Positions 16,814-26,858 are shown, counted from the stretch's first letter. The stretch: 64,000 nt of DNA from Phenylobacterium sp. (GCF_013911965.1 NZ_JACESE010000003.1:223238-287237); one strand, 5' to 3'. Program-made: numbers and translations. The notes: generated by a model from the letters alone, not told the origin.

Positions 16814-18114
16814 CGTTCGAAGACGCCGACCAGCTCCACGTGCGGGGACCAGAGGAACTGGTCCACCGGCAGCACGCGCACCAGCCGGAACCCGGCCTCG
16901 ATCAGGGTGCGGGCGTCGCGCCCGAAGGTGGCCGGATTGCAGGAGACGCCGATGGCGCGCCCGACGGCGGAGCGGGCGATCTCCGCCGACTGTTCGGCGG
17001 CCCCGGCCCGCGGCGGGTCGAAGACGACGACGTCGGTCTTGCGGAGCTCCTCGGCCAGGACGGGGCGGCGGACGAGATCGCGCGCCTCGGCCCGCACGCC
17101 CTTGAGCCCCGGCGCCCCGGCCAGGGCGGTCGTCAGGGCGCGCACGGCTTCGGCCGCGCCGTCGGCGGCGTAGACCGGGGCGATCTCGGCGAGAGCGAAG
17201 GTGAAGGTGCCCACCCCGCAATAGAGGTCGGCGATCTGCGCCGCCCCTTGCGCGGCCTCGATGACGAAGGCGCGCATCGCGGCCTCGGCCTGGGGCGTGG
17301 CCTGAAGGAAAGCGCCGGGCGGCAGGAAGACGCGGGCCGGGCCGAGCCGGACGCTGGGGGCCTGCTGATCCATATAGGCGATCTCGCCGTCCAGGCTGAC
17401 CCGCGCCAGACCGCCCTCCGCCGCAGCCTGCGCCAGGCGCATGCGGCCGTCCGCCGACAGGCCGCCGCTCTTGCGCTCCACGCCGGAGATGTCGACGTCC
17501 AGGCCCTGGTCGGTCAGGGTCACATGCAGGGTCGGCGCCGACTTCGGATGCTCGAAGAGGGGCGCGGCGAGCCGGCGCAGGGCCGGAAGCGCAGTGACGA
17601 TCCTGGGATCGGCGATTGGGCAGGCCTCGATGGTCACCAGATCCCAGGAGGCGCGCATCTTGTAGCCCAGCCGGGCGGCGTCGCGACTTCCCTGGCGGGC
17701 GTGCAGGGCGACGCGCCGGCGGCTGGCCGGCGGCGAGGCGAAGATCGGCAGGACTTCCGTCTCGATGTGCTGGCGCGCCAGGGTGCCGATGAGGCGCTCC
17801 CGCTTCCAGGCCAGATAGGAGGCCATCTCCCAGTGCTGCAGGGCGCAGCCGCCGCAGGTCCCGAAGTGCGGACAGGGCGGCTCGACCCGCTCGGGGCTGG
17901 CGCTCAGCAGCTCCGCCAGCTGGCGTCGTTCGCCGCGACCGCGGACGCGCGCCCGTTCGCCCGGCAGGGTGAAGGGGACATAGACCGGGCCTTCGGCCAG
18001 GCCATCCCCCTCCCCACCCATGTCGAGGATCGCGACTTCGGTCTCGGGTTCGGGGCCGGCGGGGCGCTGGGGGCCGCGGCGGGGCGGCTTGGAACTTCGC
18101 ATGGGCCTCGCCAT
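16810..18114 (-). CDS. rlmD: 23S rRNA (uracil-5-)-methyltransferase RlmD-like
   Basis: 434-residue SAM-dependent RNA m5U methyltransferase of the TrmA/RlmC/RlmD group. The N-terminal TRAM region (residues 24-75) is followed by the 4Fe-4S cysteines CPHFGTCGGC and a later EACPI. The SAM motif is IADLYCGVGTFTFALAE and the catalytic cysteine lies in GVSCNPATFGRDARTL. It methylates a uridine in 23S rRNA (U1939 in E. coli), although members of this family in alphaproteobacteria can differ in target. A second ATG four codons in is possible. Overlaps the radical SAM gene at its end. Confidence 0.9.
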   Translation of the reverse strand: MARPMRSSKPPRRGPQRPAGPEPETEVAILDMGGEGDGLAEGPVYVPFTLPGERARVRGRGERRQLAELLSASPERVEPPCPHFGTCGGCALQHWEMASYLAWKRERLIGTLARQHIETEVLPIFASPPASRRRVALHARQGSRDAARLGYKMRASWDLVTIEACPIADPRIVTALPALRRLAAPLFEHPKSAPTLHVTLTDQGLDVDISGVERKSGGLSADGRMRLAQAAAEGGLARVSLDGEIAYMDQQAPSVRLGPARVFLPPGAFLQATPQAEAAMRAFVIEAAQGAAQIADLYCGVGTFTFALAEIAPVYAADGAAEAVRALTTALAGAPGLKGVRAEARDLVRRPVLAEELRKTDVVVFDPPRAGAAEQSAEIARSAVGRAIGVSCNPATFGRDARTLIEAGFRLVRVLPVDQFLWSPHVELVGVFER

Positions 18115-18239
18115 TTCACATTTCGCGCGCGCGGGCCACTCCCGCCTGCGCCGGGCCGGCCTGAGCGAAGATGAACGAACATGAACGGCGCGCTCAACGG
18201 CCGTTCAGCTAAGCCCGACCATAGTCCACGGCGAAAGGC

Positions 18240-18255
18240 GCGAGGTTCGCCTCGC
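18240..18255 (+). promoter_or_regulatory. Leader hairpin with UUCG loop before the glycine-zipper gene
   Basis: GCGAGG-TTCG-CCTCGC, a 6-bp stem with a stable UUCG tetraloop, ends about 25 bp before the start codon. An alternative, longer pairing CACGGCGA/TCGCCGTG (18227-18259) encloses it. No U-run follows, so it is more likely a 5'-UTR stabiliser or control structure than a terminator. Confidence 0.45.
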
Positions 18256-18280
18256 CGTGTTGCTCAAGGGAGAGCCAGAG

Positions 18281-18961
18281 ATGTCCAACCGTTCCACCAT
18301 TGCGAAGGGCTCGCTCGCTGCGGTCGCGGGCCTGGCCACCCTGGCCGCCGGCGCCGCCGTCCCCACCTTCGCCTCGGCGCAGTCGGGCGGCTACTACGGC
18401 TCCTCGGGCGCCTATTATGATCCCTGCCGCCGCGCCCAGACCAACCGCGGCACGGCGGGCGCCCTGATCGGCGGCGCCATCGGCGCGGCCATCGGCTCCA
18501 ACGCCGCAGCCGGCGGCGTGCGCACCGAAGGCGCGCTGCTGGGCGGCGCGCTGGGTGCGGCCATCGGCGCGGGCGTCGGCAATTCCAGCGCCGCCTGCGC
18601 GCCGGGCTACCGCTCCAACAGCTACGACAACGACGCCTACAACGGCTATTACGGCGACGGCCAGTACAGCTCCAACGCCTACGGTTATGGCTCTGGCTAC
18701 GGGTCCGGTTATGGCTCGAACGGCTACTACGGTTCGTCCTACGACCAGGGCCGCTATGGCTATTCGAACAGCTACGACCCCAGCGGCTACTACGGCAGCG
18801 CCTACGACCGCTATGGCCGCTCCTACCCCATCGCCCAGCGCCCGGGCGCCGACGGCTGCAGCGTGGCCGAAAGCCCGATCTACATGCCCGACGGCTCGGT
18901 GCAGAAGCGCTTCGTCCGCGTCTGCCGCGACTCCTCGGGCCGCTATCAGGTCGTCGACTGA
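18281..18961 (+). CDS. Exported glycine-zipper protein with Tyr/Gly/Ser-rich region
   Basis: 226 residues with a signal peptide (cleavage likely after ASA near residue 33). Residues 55-100 form two glycine-zipper segments, GTAGALIGGAIGAAIGSNAA and GALLGGALGAAIGAGVGN, typical of membrane-inserting envelope proteins. Residues 110-190 are rich in Tyr, Gly and Ser with GYGSGYGSG-type repeats, and the C-terminus holds two cysteines that could form a disulfide (DGCSVAE ... VRVCRDSSG). The ATG follows GGGAGA. It stands alone as a transcription unit with its own leader hairpin and terminator. An envelope-structure role is likely; no enzymatic domain was recognised. Confidence 0.8.
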   Translation: MSNRSTIAKGSLAAVAGLATLAAGAAVPTFASAQSGGYYGSSGAYYDPCRRAQTNRGTAGALIGGAIGAAIGSNAAAGGVRTEGALLGGALGAAIGAGVGNSSAACAPGYRSNSYDNDAYNGYYGDGQYSSNAYGYGSGYGSGYGSNGYYGSSYDQGRYGYSNSYDPSGYYGSAYDRYGRSYPIAQRPGADGCSVAESPIYMPDGSVQKRFVRVCRDSSGRYQVVD

Positions 18962-18987
18962 CCTGAGCGCCCTGAGCTCGACGAAGA

Positions 18988-19015
18988 GCCGTCCGCCTCA
19001 GGCGGGCGGCTTTTT
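18988..19015 (+). terminator. Shared terminator between the glycine-zipper gene and tlyA
   Basis: A 10-bp stem GCCGTCCGCC / GGCGGGCGGC (one G-U) with a TCA loop and a TTTTTCG tail, 27 bp after the glycine-zipper stop. The loop triplet TCA is, on the other strand, the TGA stop of tlyA, so the last tlyA codons form one arm of the stem. Confidence 0.88.
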
Positions 19016-19738
19016 CGTGGCCCAGACGAGATATTCCAGATTGCCGTCGCCGCCGGCGATGGGGCTTTCGGCGCTCGCACGGACGTTCCAGCCCGTCCCC
19101 TTGAGAAAGGCGCAGACCTCGCGCAGGGCCCGCTCGCGCAGGGCCGCATCCTTGACGACGCCGCCCTTCGCGACGCCTTCGCGCCCGACCTCGAACTGGG
19201 GCTTCACCAGGGCCACGAGGTCTGCGCCGGGGCGAGCCAGTTCCAGCGGCCGCGGCAGGACCTTGGCGAGCGAGATGAAGCTGGCGTCGCAGACAACCAC
19301 GTCAGGCGCAGCCCCGATGTGTTCGGGCGTCAGTTCGCGCGCGTCCTGAGCCTCCAGACTGGTCACGCGCGGGTCGCCGAGAAGGCGCGGATGCAGCTGG
19401 CCCCGCCCCACGTCGACAGCGACCACATGGGCCGCGCCACGGTCGAGGCAGACCTCGGTGAATCCGCCGGTCGAGGCGCCGACATCGAGCACGCGTCGTC
19501 CGGCGACGGCGACCGGCCAAAGATCCAGCGCGTGGACGAGCTTCAGCGCCGCACGCCCGACCCATGGAAAGGCGGGTTCCGCAGCGATCTCGCCATCCGT
19601 CTCGATCAGGTCGGAGGGCCTGCGCACCGTCTCGCCGCCGGCCTTGACCCGGCCCGCCTCGATGGCGGCCCGGGCCTTGGCGCGGCTTTCGAAGAGGCCG
19701 CGCTCGACCAGCACCAGGTCGGCGCGCTTCCGACCCAT
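18998..19738 (-). CDS. tlyA: TlyA-family rRNA 2'-O-methyltransferase
   Basis: 246 residues. An S4 RNA-binding domain occupies residues 4-65 (ADLVLVERGLFESRAKARAA, IEAGRV), followed by a FtsJ/RrmJ-like SAM domain with the binding loop VLDVGASTGGFTEVCLDRGA and VVCDASFISL. TlyA methylates ribose on cytidines of 16S and 23S rRNA and affects capreomycin sensitivity; it was long annotated as haemolysin. It starts 3 bp after the acyl-CoA synthetase stop on the same strand, suggesting co-transcription without a known functional tie. Confidence 0.93.
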   Translation of the reverse strand: MGRKRADLVLVERGLFESRAKARAAIEAGRVKAGGETVRRPSDLIETDGEIAAEPAFPWVGRAALKLVHALDLWPVAVAGRRVLDVGASTGGFTEVCLDRGAAHVVAVDVGRGQLHPRLLGDPRVTSLEAQDARELTPEHIGAAPDVVVCDASFISLAKVLPRPLELARPGADLVALVKPQFEVGREGVAKGGVVKDAALRERALREVCAFLKGTGWNVRASAESPIAGGDGNLEYLVWATKKPPA

Positions 19739-19741
19739 GGA

Positions 19742-21499
19742 TCAGGCGTCGGCCTTATCCTCGAACAGCTTCTTCAGCTCGTTCTTCAGGATCTTGCCGT
19801 TCGGATTGCGCGGCAGGGTCTCGTGCCAGAACTTCACCGCGACCGGCACCTTGAAGGCGGCCAGATGCTCGGCGACGTGGGCGCGCAGCTCCTGTTCGGT
19901 GGCCTCCGCGCCCGGCTTCAGCGTCACCACGGCGGCCGGCTCCTCGCCGAGGGTCTTGTGCGGCACGCCGACGATGGCGGCGTCCATCACCGCCGGATGG
20001 TCGTAGAGAACGTTCTCCACCTCGACGCAGTAGATGTTCTCACCGCCGCGGATCAGCATGTCCTTGGCCCGGTCGATGATGTAGCAGAAGCCCTCTTCGT
20101 CGAGGCGCGCCAGGTCGCCGGTGCGAACCCAACCGTCGATGAAGGTCTGGGCCGTGGCCTCGGGCTTGTTCCAGTAGCCCTTCACCACCATCGGCCCCTT
20201 GGCCCACAGCTCGCCGACCTGGCCCACCGGCATCTCGGTCTTGCCGTCGGCCGGATCCATGATCTTCAGCTCGGCCACGGGCGCGGCGGGGCCGCAGCTG
20301 TCGGGACGGTTCACATAGTCCTCGGCGCCGTTGCTGGTGACGGTGGCGCAGGTCTCGGTCATGCCCCAGCCCTGGCCGGGCTGCGACTTCGGGAAGGCCT
20401 CGCTGATCCGGCGCACCAGCTCCGGGGCGGAGGGCGCGCCGCCATAGGCCACCGACTCCAGCGACGACAGATCGTAGTTCTTTCGCGCCGGGTGCTCGAT
20501 GAGCTGCCAGGCGATGGTGGGCACGCCGCCGGCGGACTGGATCTTCTCGCGCTCGATCAGCTCGAAGGCGCGGATCACGTCCCACTTGTACATCATCACC
20601 AGCTTGGCGCCGGCGAAGAGGCTGGTGTTCAGCACGGCCATGCAGCCGGTCACGTGGAAGAACGGAATCGAAATCAGGGACGACCGCTGCGGCCCGTCCG
20701 GATCGGGCGCCGGCGGCATCTCGCCGCGGCGCAGGAAGCGGCGGGCGCCGGCGCAGGCCGCCGTCAGGATGTTCGAGTTCACGCCGCGGTTCGTGGCCAG
20801 CGCGCCCTTCGGCTTCCCCGTCGTCCCCGAGGTGTAGAAGATGGTCGCGTCGTCGTCGGGGGCGATCTCCACCGACGGCAGCGGCTGGTCCGGCAGCTTG
20901 GCCCAGTCGTTGGGGCCGCCGATGATGTTCTCCAGGCAGCTCACCTCGGGGTGGGCGATCTCGTCGCTCTCGCGCGAGACATAGACGTGGACGAGGTCCG
21001 GACAGTTCGGCAGGTGCTCGGTCAGGCGCTCATAGCGCTCGGCGTCGACGACCAGCACCTTGGTGCCGGAGTCGGTCAGGCCATATTCCAGTTCGGGCCC
21101 GGTCCACCAGGCGTTCAGCGGCGTGACGATCGCGCCCAGCGCCGCCCCGGCGTAGAAGGACACGACCCACTCGGGCAGGTTGCGCATGACGATGGCGACG
21201 CGGTCGCCCTTCTTCACGCCCTTGGACGCGAACTCGCGGGCCAGAGCGGAGACGGCGCGATAGAAGGCCTCGAAGCTGACGCGCTCGTCCTCGTAGACGA
21301 GGAAGATCTTTTCGCCGTGGGCGCGGGCCGCCTCGACCACGTCGCGCAGGGAGGCCGGCGAGTTCTTCCAGGTCTTCAGCTTGACGCCGCGGACCTCGAC
21401 CTCCTCCGTCTCGAAGGGCGTGCCCGGAGCCGTCAGCAGGGCGTGGGCGTCGGCGATGGACATGGCGGGCCAGCCGGGAGGCAGAGCGGCCTCGGTCAT
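19742..21499 (-). CDS. Acyl-CoA synthetase (class I adenylate-forming)
   Basis: 585 residues of the ANL superfamily. They activate a carboxylic acid as acyl-AMP and transfer it to CoA in the cytoplasm. Signature P-loop DATIFYTSGTTGKPKGAL near residue 210, the AMP/acyl motif QGWGMTETCATVTSNG, the hinge WVRTGDLARLDEEGFCYIID, and the C-terminal catalytic Lys in RNPNGKILKNEL. Chain-length preference cannot be read from sequence; medium or long fatty acids are likely. Upstream of tlyA by 3 bp. Confidence 0.92.
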   Translation of the reverse strand: MTEAALPPGWPAMSIADAHALLTAPGTPFETEEVEVRGVKLKTWKNSPASLRDVVEAARAHGEKIFLVYEDERVSFEAFYRAVSALAREFASKGVKKGDRVAIVMRNLPEWVVSFYAGAALGAIVTPLNAWWTGPELEYGLTDSGTKVLVVDAERYERLTEHLPNCPDLVHVYVSRESDEIAHPEVSCLENIIGGPNDWAKLPDQPLPSVEIAPDDDATIFYTSGTTGKPKGALATNRGVNSNILTAACAGARRFLRRGEMPPAPDPDGPQRSSLISIPFFHVTGCMAVLNTSLFAGAKLVMMYKWDVIRAFELIEREKIQSAGGVPTIAWQLIEHPARKNYDLSSLESVAYGGAPSAPELVRRISEAFPKSQPGQGWGMTETCATVTSNGAEDYVNRPDSCGPAAPVAELKIMDPADGKTEMPVGQVGELWAKGPMVVKGYWNKPEATAQTFIDGWVRTGDLARLDEEGFCYIIDRAKDMLIRGGENIYCVEVENVLYDHPAVMDAAIVGVPHKTLGEEPAAVVTLKPGAEATEQELRAHVAEHLAAFKVPVAVKFWHETLPRNPNGKILKNELKKLFEDKADA

Positions 21500-21607
21500 G
21501 AGCGTTCTCCTAATGCTGCGCGGGGATCGGACAGTCCCGGCGTCGTCTCAGGTGAACAAGCATAACCTGCGGCCTGAGGCAAACGTGTGTTCGAGCGATA
21601 CAGCCCA

Positions 21608-21632
21608 GGGCTGCGGCCCCGCGCCGCAGCCC
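21608..21632 (+). repeat. Perfect inverted repeat upstream of the hybrid kinase
   Basis: GGGCTGCGGC-CCCGC-GCCGCAGCCC, 10-bp perfect arms around a 5-nt centre, in the 176-bp gap between the divergent acyl-CoA synthetase and kinase genes, 44 bp before the kinase start. No T-run follows, so it is an operator or leader hairpin rather than a terminator. Confidence 0.4.
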
Positions 21633-21675
21633 CTGCGCAAGGCCTCCTTAACGACGTCCCGCGGAGGATCGACCC

Positions 21676-24129
21676 ATGGTTGGGAAGAACTCCGTGCTCT
21701 CGCGTCGCGACATGCTGGCCTCGTCTGCGCCCGCCCTGGCCGCCGCCGATTCGGGGCCGGCGGAGACGTTCGACTCGCTCACGCGCCTGGCGACGCAGAT
21801 CTTCCGCGCCCCCATGGGCATGGTGAGCCTCCTGGACGGCGACCGGCAGTGGTTCCGCAGCCACATCGGCCTCGACGAAACCTCCATCCCGCGTGAGGGA
21901 TCGTTCTGCCACCACGCCGCCCTGGAAGGCGCGGGCGTCTTCGAGGTCTGCGACACGCTGCGCGATCCGCGCTTCGCCACCTATGCCTATGTCGTGGGCG
22001 CCCCCCATGTGCGTTACTACGCCGGCGCCCTTCTCCGCTCGCCCGAGGGGGAGCCGCTCGGCACGCTCTGCGTCGCCGACACCAGTCCGCGCCCGCCGAT
22101 GGACGGCACCGCCCGCGCGCAGCTGCGCACTCTGGCGAGCGCTGTCGAAAGCGCAATACAGCTCGGCCATGAGCTGCGCGTCCGGCGGGAGGCCGACGCC
22201 CGGATCGCCGAGCAGGCGCGCACCCTGGAAATCGCCGAACAGGCGGCCGGCCTCGGCCACTGGCGTCTCGACCGGGATTCGGGCGTCAGCCACTGGTCCG
22301 ATGGCGTCTTCGATATTCACGGCCTGCCGCGAGCGGCCGCGCCGCCAAGCTTTGAAGACGCGCTGGCGCTCTATCATCCCGACGACCAGCGACTGATCCA
22401 GGAAATGGTCGCCCGCGCGTGGCGGACGGGGATCGGCTTCGACACCCCGCTGCGCCTGCGGCGCGCCAGCGATGGGGCGGAGCGGTGGGTCCGCACGCGC
22501 GCCCAGGCGGATTCGGACGCCAAGGGCCGCCCGAGCGCGCTGCTGGGCGTCATACAGGACATCACGGAAGAGCGCCGCGCCCTGACGGAGCTGCGCGCGA
22601 GCGAGGCGCGATACCGTCTGTTGGCGGACAATTGCCACGACATCCTTCTGCGCATCGACCGCGACGGCGTGGTCCGATACGCCTCGCCCTCGTGCCGTCA
22701 GCTCGGCTATGCGCCCGAAGACGTCGCCGGCCGTCACCTGACCGAATTCCTGCCGGGCCAGCACCGCAAGGACGCCGCGAACGCGCTGCTCGACCTGTTC
22801 AACGCCACCCACACCGGGAGCGCCAAGACGCGCGACTATCCGGTCGTGGCCGCGGACGGATCGATCGTCTGGCTGGAAGGCGCCTCCACCATCGTCCGCG
22901 ACATCAACGGCGAGGCCGTGGAGATGGTCAGCGTCTTCCGCGACGTCACGGCGCGACGCGAGCTCGAGGCCCGCCTGCAGGCCGCCGCGGAAGCCAAGAC
23001 CGTCTTCCTGGCCAATATGAGCCACGAGCTGCGCACGCCGCTGACCAGCATCCTGGGCTTCTCGTCCCTGCTGGCGACGATCCCGGAACTCCCGACGCCG
23101 GCGGCGCAGCATGTCGGCCGCATCACCGCCGCCGGCCAGGCGCTCCTGGCGCTCATCAACGATGTGCTGGACTTCTCGAAGCTGGAGGCCGGCCAGATCC
23201 AGCTGGAGCCCGCCCCCGCCGACGTGCCGCGTCTACTGGAAGAGGTTCGCGACATCCTGTCCGTGCAGGCCGCGGTCAAGGGGATCGACCTGACGCTGGA
23301 CGCACAGATGGCGGAGCCGAGGCGGCTGCTCGACGATCTGCGGCTCCGCCAGATCCTCGTCAACCTGACCGGCAACGCCATCAAGTTCACCGACCACGGC
23401 TCGGTCACCCTCCGGGTCCGCGAGACGGGCGGCGTCGAGGCGCCGGCGCTGCGGGTCGAGGTGATCGACACCGGACCGGGCATTCCCCAGGACCGCCAGG
23501 AACGTCTCTTCAAGCGGTTCTCCCAGGTCGACGGATCCGTCACCCGGCGGCACGGCGGATCGGGGCTCGGCCTTTCCATCAGCCGGGAGCTCGTCGAACT
23601 GATGGGCGGCCGGATCGGCGTCGAGAGCCAGGAGGGCCAGGGCGCGGTCTTCTGGCTGGAAGCGCCCGCGCCGGTGGTCAATGAGACGAACGCCAAGGAC
23701 AGCGCCGTCGCCGCTCCGGCGTCGGCGAGCGCCGCCCTCCGCGGCCGCATCCTGATCGTCGACGATCATCCGATGAACCGCGAACTGGTGCGGCTGTTCC
23801 TGGCGTCGCCCGGCCTCGAAATCGACGAGGCGGAGGACGGGCAGCAGGCGCTCGCCTTCGCCACCGCCCAGCGCTACGACCTGGTCCTGATGGACGTGAA
23901 CATGCCGGTGCTCGACGGCCTCGCCGCGACCAGCGCCATCCGCGCCACCTGCCCGCTGAATGTCGGCGCTCCCATCGTGGCGCTCACAGCCCAGACGGGC
24001 CCCGAGATCGAACAGAAGTGCTTCGACGCCGGGATGGACGCCGTCCTCGCCAAGCCGATCCAGCCGCACGACCTCATCGCCCTGGCGAGTCACGCCATGG
24101 CGCCGGCCGATGTCGCCGGCGCCGCCTGA
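21676..24129 (+). CDS. Hybrid sensor histidine kinase (GAF-PAS-PAS-HisKA-HATPase-REC)
   Basis: 817 residues, no membrane segment, so a cytoplasmic sensor. A GAF domain (residues about 25-160, with SFCHHAALEGAGVFEV) is followed by a PAS/PAC domain with WSDGVFDIHGLPRA (about 175-300) and a second PAS domain with YRLLADNCHDILLRID (about 310-435). The dimerisation box NMSHELRTPLTSILGF carries His450. ATPase boxes are LVNLTGNAIKFT, DTGPGIP and GGSGLGLSIS. The C-terminal receiver contains LVLMDVNMPVLDG with Asp740. The ATG follows GGAGGATCGACCC. No separate response regulator adjoins, so it probably relays through a phosphotransfer protein. Signal unknown. Confidence 0.93.
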   Translation: MVGKNSVLSRRDMLASSAPALAAADSGPAETFDSLTRLATQIFRAPMGMVSLLDGDRQWFRSHIGLDETSIPREGSFCHHAALEGAGVFEVCDTLRDPRFATYAYVVGAPHVRYYAGALLRSPEGEPLGTLCVADTSPRPPMDGTARAQLRTLASAVESAIQLGHELRVRREADARIAEQARTLEIAEQAAGLGHWRLDRDSGVSHWSDGVFDIHGLPRAAAPPSFEDALALYHPDDQRLIQEMVARAWRTGIGFDTPLRLRRASDGAERWVRTRAQADSDAKGRPSALLGVIQDITEERRALTELRASEARYRLLADNCHDILLRIDRDGVVRYASPSCRQLGYAPEDVAGRHLTEFLPGQHRKDAANALLDLFNATHTGSAKTRDYPVVAADGSIVWLEGASTIVRDINGEAVEMVSVFRDVTARRELEARLQAAAEAKTVFLANMSHELRTPLTSILGFSSLLATIPELPTPAAQHVGRITAAGQALLALINDVLDFSKLEAGQIQLEPAPADVPRLLEEVRDILSVQAAVKGIDLTLDAQMAEPRRLLDDLRLRQILVNLTGNAIKFTDHGSVTLRVRETGGVEAPALRVEVIDTGPGIPQDRQERLFKRFSQVDGSVTRRHGGSGLGLSISRELVELMGGRIGVESQEGQGAVFWLEAPAPVVNETNAKDSAVAAPASASAALRGRILIVDDHPMNRELVRLFLASPGLEIDEAEDGQQALAFATAQRYDLVLMDVNMPVLDGLAATSAIRATCPLNVGAPIVALTAQTGPEIEQKCFDAGMDAVLAKPIQPHDLIALASHAMAPADVAGAA

Positions 24130-24132
24130 GCC

Positions 24133-26799
24133 TCAGGACACGCCGGACAGGCGCTCCAGGGCGGCCTCGAGTTTCGCCTTGGCGGCCTCGGCCTCGGCGA
24201 GCCGTTCGCGGTTCTCCTCGACCACCTCTTCGGGCGCGCGGGCCACGAAGTCGGGATTGTTCAGCTTCTTGGCCGTCCGCTCCATGTCCGCGGCGTGGGC
24301 GGCGATCTCCCTGGTCAGACGGGCCCGTTCGGCGGCCAGGTCGATGAACTCCGCCACCGGCAGGGCGAGCGTCGCCCCCTCGACGACGAAGGGAATGGCC
24401 CCCTCGGGCGCGCGATCGGCCGAACGGACGCCGGCCACCCGCAGGGTCTGGCCGATGACGGCGGCGGCCTCTTCCAGCACCCGGCGCTGATCGGCGCTGG
24501 CCTCGATGACCAGCAGTTCCGGACGGGCCGAGGGCGGCACGTTCAGCTCGGCCCGGACCGAGCGGCCCTCGCTGACGGCGGCGATGACGAGGCCGATCTC
24601 GGCCTCAGCGGCGGCGTCCGCCAGGCCCTCGGAGAGGTCCGGCCAGGGCGCGGTCATCAGGAAGCCGCTGTGATCGCGCGGGGCGCCCTCGCCGGCCGTC
24701 TGGGACCACAGCTCTTCGGTGACGAAGGGCATGATCGGGTGCAGCAGGCGCAGGATCACGTCCAGCATCCAGGCCGCCGTGGCCTGCGTCTCGGCCTTGG
24801 CCGCGGCGTCGTCGCCGTTGAGGATCGGCTTGGCGAGTTCGACGTACCAGTCGCAGTAGACGTTCCAGATGAAGCGGTAGAGGGCGTTGGCCGCCTCGTC
24901 GAAGCCGCAGCCGTCGAGCGCCTGGGTCACGCCCTGGGCCGCCTTGGCCGCCTCGCCGACGATCCAGCGGTTGAGCGTCACCTTCAGGTTCGCGGGGTCG
25001 AACCCCTCCGCCCGGGCGCAGCCGTTCATCTGGCAGAAGCGGGTGGCGTTCCACAGCTTGGTGCCGAAGTTGCGATAGCCCTCGATCCGCTGGCGCGACA
25101 GCTTGATGTCGCGCGCCTGGCCCGACATGGCGGTGAGCGTGAAGCGCAGGGCGTCAGCCCCGAACTCGTCCACCAGTTCCAGGGGGTCCATGACGTTCCC
25201 CTTGGACTTGGACATCTTCTTGCCCTCGGCGTCACGGACCAGGGCGTTGATGAAGACGCGGCGGAACGGAACCTCGCCCGTGAAATGCAGGCCCTGCATC
25301 ATCATCCGGGCGACCCAGAAGAAGATGATGTCGAAGCCGGTGATCAGGGTGTGGGTCGGATAGAACCGCTCCAGGTCCTTCGTCTTCTCCGGCCAGCCCA
25401 TGGTCGAGAACGGCCACAGGCCCGAGGAGAACCAGGTGTCGAGGACGTCCTCGTCCTGCTTCAGAGGCTCGTCGCGGCCATAGTGCTCGCGGGCGGCGGC
25501 GCGCGCCTCCTCCTCCGTCTCGGCGACGAAGGGACGGCCGTCCGGGCCGTACCAGGCCGGGATGCGGTGGCCCCACCAGAGCTGGCGCGAGATGCACCAG
25601 GGCTGGATGTTCCGCATCCACTCGAAATAGGTCTTCTCCCAGTTGCGGGGCTCGAAGACGGTGCGGCCGTCCTCCACCGCCTGGATGGCCGGCTTCGCCA
25701 GGACCTCGGCGTTGACGTACCACTGGTCGGTCAGGAAGGGCTCCACGGGAACGCCGGAGCGGTCGCCGTGCGGAACGACGTGGCGGGTCGGCTCGATGCC
25801 GCGCAGCAGGCCCAGGGACTCGAATTCCTCGACGATCTTTTTGCGCGCCGCGAAGCGGTCCAGGCCGCGATAGGCCGCCGGGGCTTCGTCATTGATGCGC
25901 GCGAACTCGTCCATGACATTGATGGCCGGCAGGTTGTTGCGCTTGCCGACCATGAAGTCGTTGAAGTCGTGGGCGGGCGTGATCTTCACCGCCCCGGAGC
26001 CCTTTTCCGGATCGGCATAGTCGTCGGCGATGATCGGGATGGGCCGGCCGACGATGGGCAGTCGGACGCACTTGCCGATCAGATGCTTGTAGCGCTCGTC
26101 GTCAGGATGAACGGCGACGGCAGTGTCGCCGAGCATGGTCTCGGGCCGCGTGGTGGCCACGACGATTTCGCCGGAGCCGTCCTCCAGCGGATAGGCGAAG
26201 TGCCAGTAGTTCCCGTCGACCTCGCGCTGCTCGACCTCCAGATCGGAGATGGCGGTCTGGAAGTGCGGGTCCCAGTTCACCAGCCGCTTGTCGCGATAGA
26301 TCAGCCCTTCCTTGTGGAGTTGGACGAAGACCTTGCGAACGGCGGCCGACAGGCCTTCGTCCAGGGTGAAGCGCTCGCGGCTCCAGTCGCAGGAGGCGCC
26401 GAGGCGGCGGAGCTGGTTGACGATGGTCCCGCCGGACTTCGCCTTCCACTCCCAGACCTTCTCGATGAAGGCTTCGCGGCCCAGGTCGCGGCGGCTCATA
26501 TTGCCGGCCTCGGCGAGCTGGCGCTCCACGACCATCTGGGTGGCGATGCCCGCATGATCGGTGCCGGGCAGCCACAGGGCCGCCTTCCCCCGCATCCGCT
26601 CGAAGCGGATGATCACGTCCTGCAGCGTGTTGTTCAGCGCATGGCCGATGTGCAGCGAGCCGGTGACGTTGGGCGGCGGGATGACGATGGAAAAGGGCTC
26701 GGCGGCCGGATCGTCGGTGGGGGCGAAGGCGCCCGACTGCTCCCACGCCTCGTAGAGGCGCGGTTCGGCGGTCTTGGGATCGAAGGTCTTATCAAGCAT
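24133..26799 (-). CDS. valS: Valyl-tRNA synthetase
   Basis: 888-residue class I synthetase that charges tRNA-Val and edits mischarged threonine. Seen: [20 protein letters not shown] with the HIGH box near residue 45, the editing domain with [17 protein letters not shown], the KMSKS loop in [14 protein letters not shown], the anticodon-binding region, and a C-terminal coiled coil ([18 protein letters not shown]). Length is normal. The ATG giving [10 protein letters not shown] is preferred over one six codons upstream. It lies downstream of popZ on the same strand with a terminator between, so it has its own promoter. Confidence 0.97.
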   Translation of the reverse strand: MLDKTFDPKTAEPRLYEAWEQSGAFAPTDDPAAEPFSIVIPPPNVTGSLHIGHALNNTLQDVIIRFERMRGKAALWLPGTDHAGIATQMVVERQLAEAGNMSRRDLGREAFIEKVWEWKAKSGGTIVNQLRRLGASCDWSRERFTLDEGLSAAVRKVFVQLHKEGLIYRDKRLVNWDPHFQTAISDLEVEQREVDGNYWHFAYPLEDGSGEIVVATTRPETMLGDTAVAVHPDDERYKHLIGKCVRLPIVGRPIPIIADDYADPEKGSGAVKITPAHDFNDFMVGKRNNLPAINVMDEFARINDEAPAAYRGLDRFAARKKIVEEFESLGLLRGIEPTRHVVPHGDRSGVPVEPFLTDQWYVNAEVLAKPAIQAVEDGRTVFEPRNWEKTYFEWMRNIQPWCISRQLWWGHRIPAWYGPDGRPFVAETEEEARAAAREHYGRDEPLKQDEDVLDTWFSSGLWPFSTMGWPEKTKDLERFYPTHTLITGFDIIFFWVARMMMQGLHFTGEVPFRRVFINALVRDAEGKKMSKSKGNVMDPLELVDEFGADALRFTLTAMSGQARDIKLSRQRIEGYRNFGTKLWNATRFCQMNGCARAEGFDPANLKVTLNRWIVGEAAKAAQGVTQALDGCGFDEAANALYRFIWNVYCDWYVELAKPILNGDDAAAKAETQATAAWMLDVILRLLHPIMPFVTEELWSQTAGEGAPRDHSGFLMTAPWPDLSEGLADAAAEAEIGLVIAAVSEGRSVRAELNVPPSARPELLVIEASADQRRVLEEAAAVIGQTLRVAGVRSADRAPEGAIPFVVEGATLALPVAEFIDLAAERARLTREIAAHAADMERTAKKLNNPDFVARAPEEVVEENRERLAEAEAAKAKLEAALERLSGVS

Positions 26800-26858
26800 G
26801 GCGGATCCGGCGTCCATTACAGCCCCGCGCCGCGCGGCGGAAGCCGGGTGCGGCGCCT

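Noticed and set aside
15179-17221. A 680-residue fusion ending in the AHSA1 domain
   Set aside because: The N-terminal part is the antisense of the radical SAM and methyltransferase genes; the real gene starts at an ATG with a perfect AGGAGG.
18660-18830. Tyr/Gly/Ser repeats as a repeat element
   Set aside because: They are coding repeats in frame within the glycine-zipper protein, not an independent DNA element.
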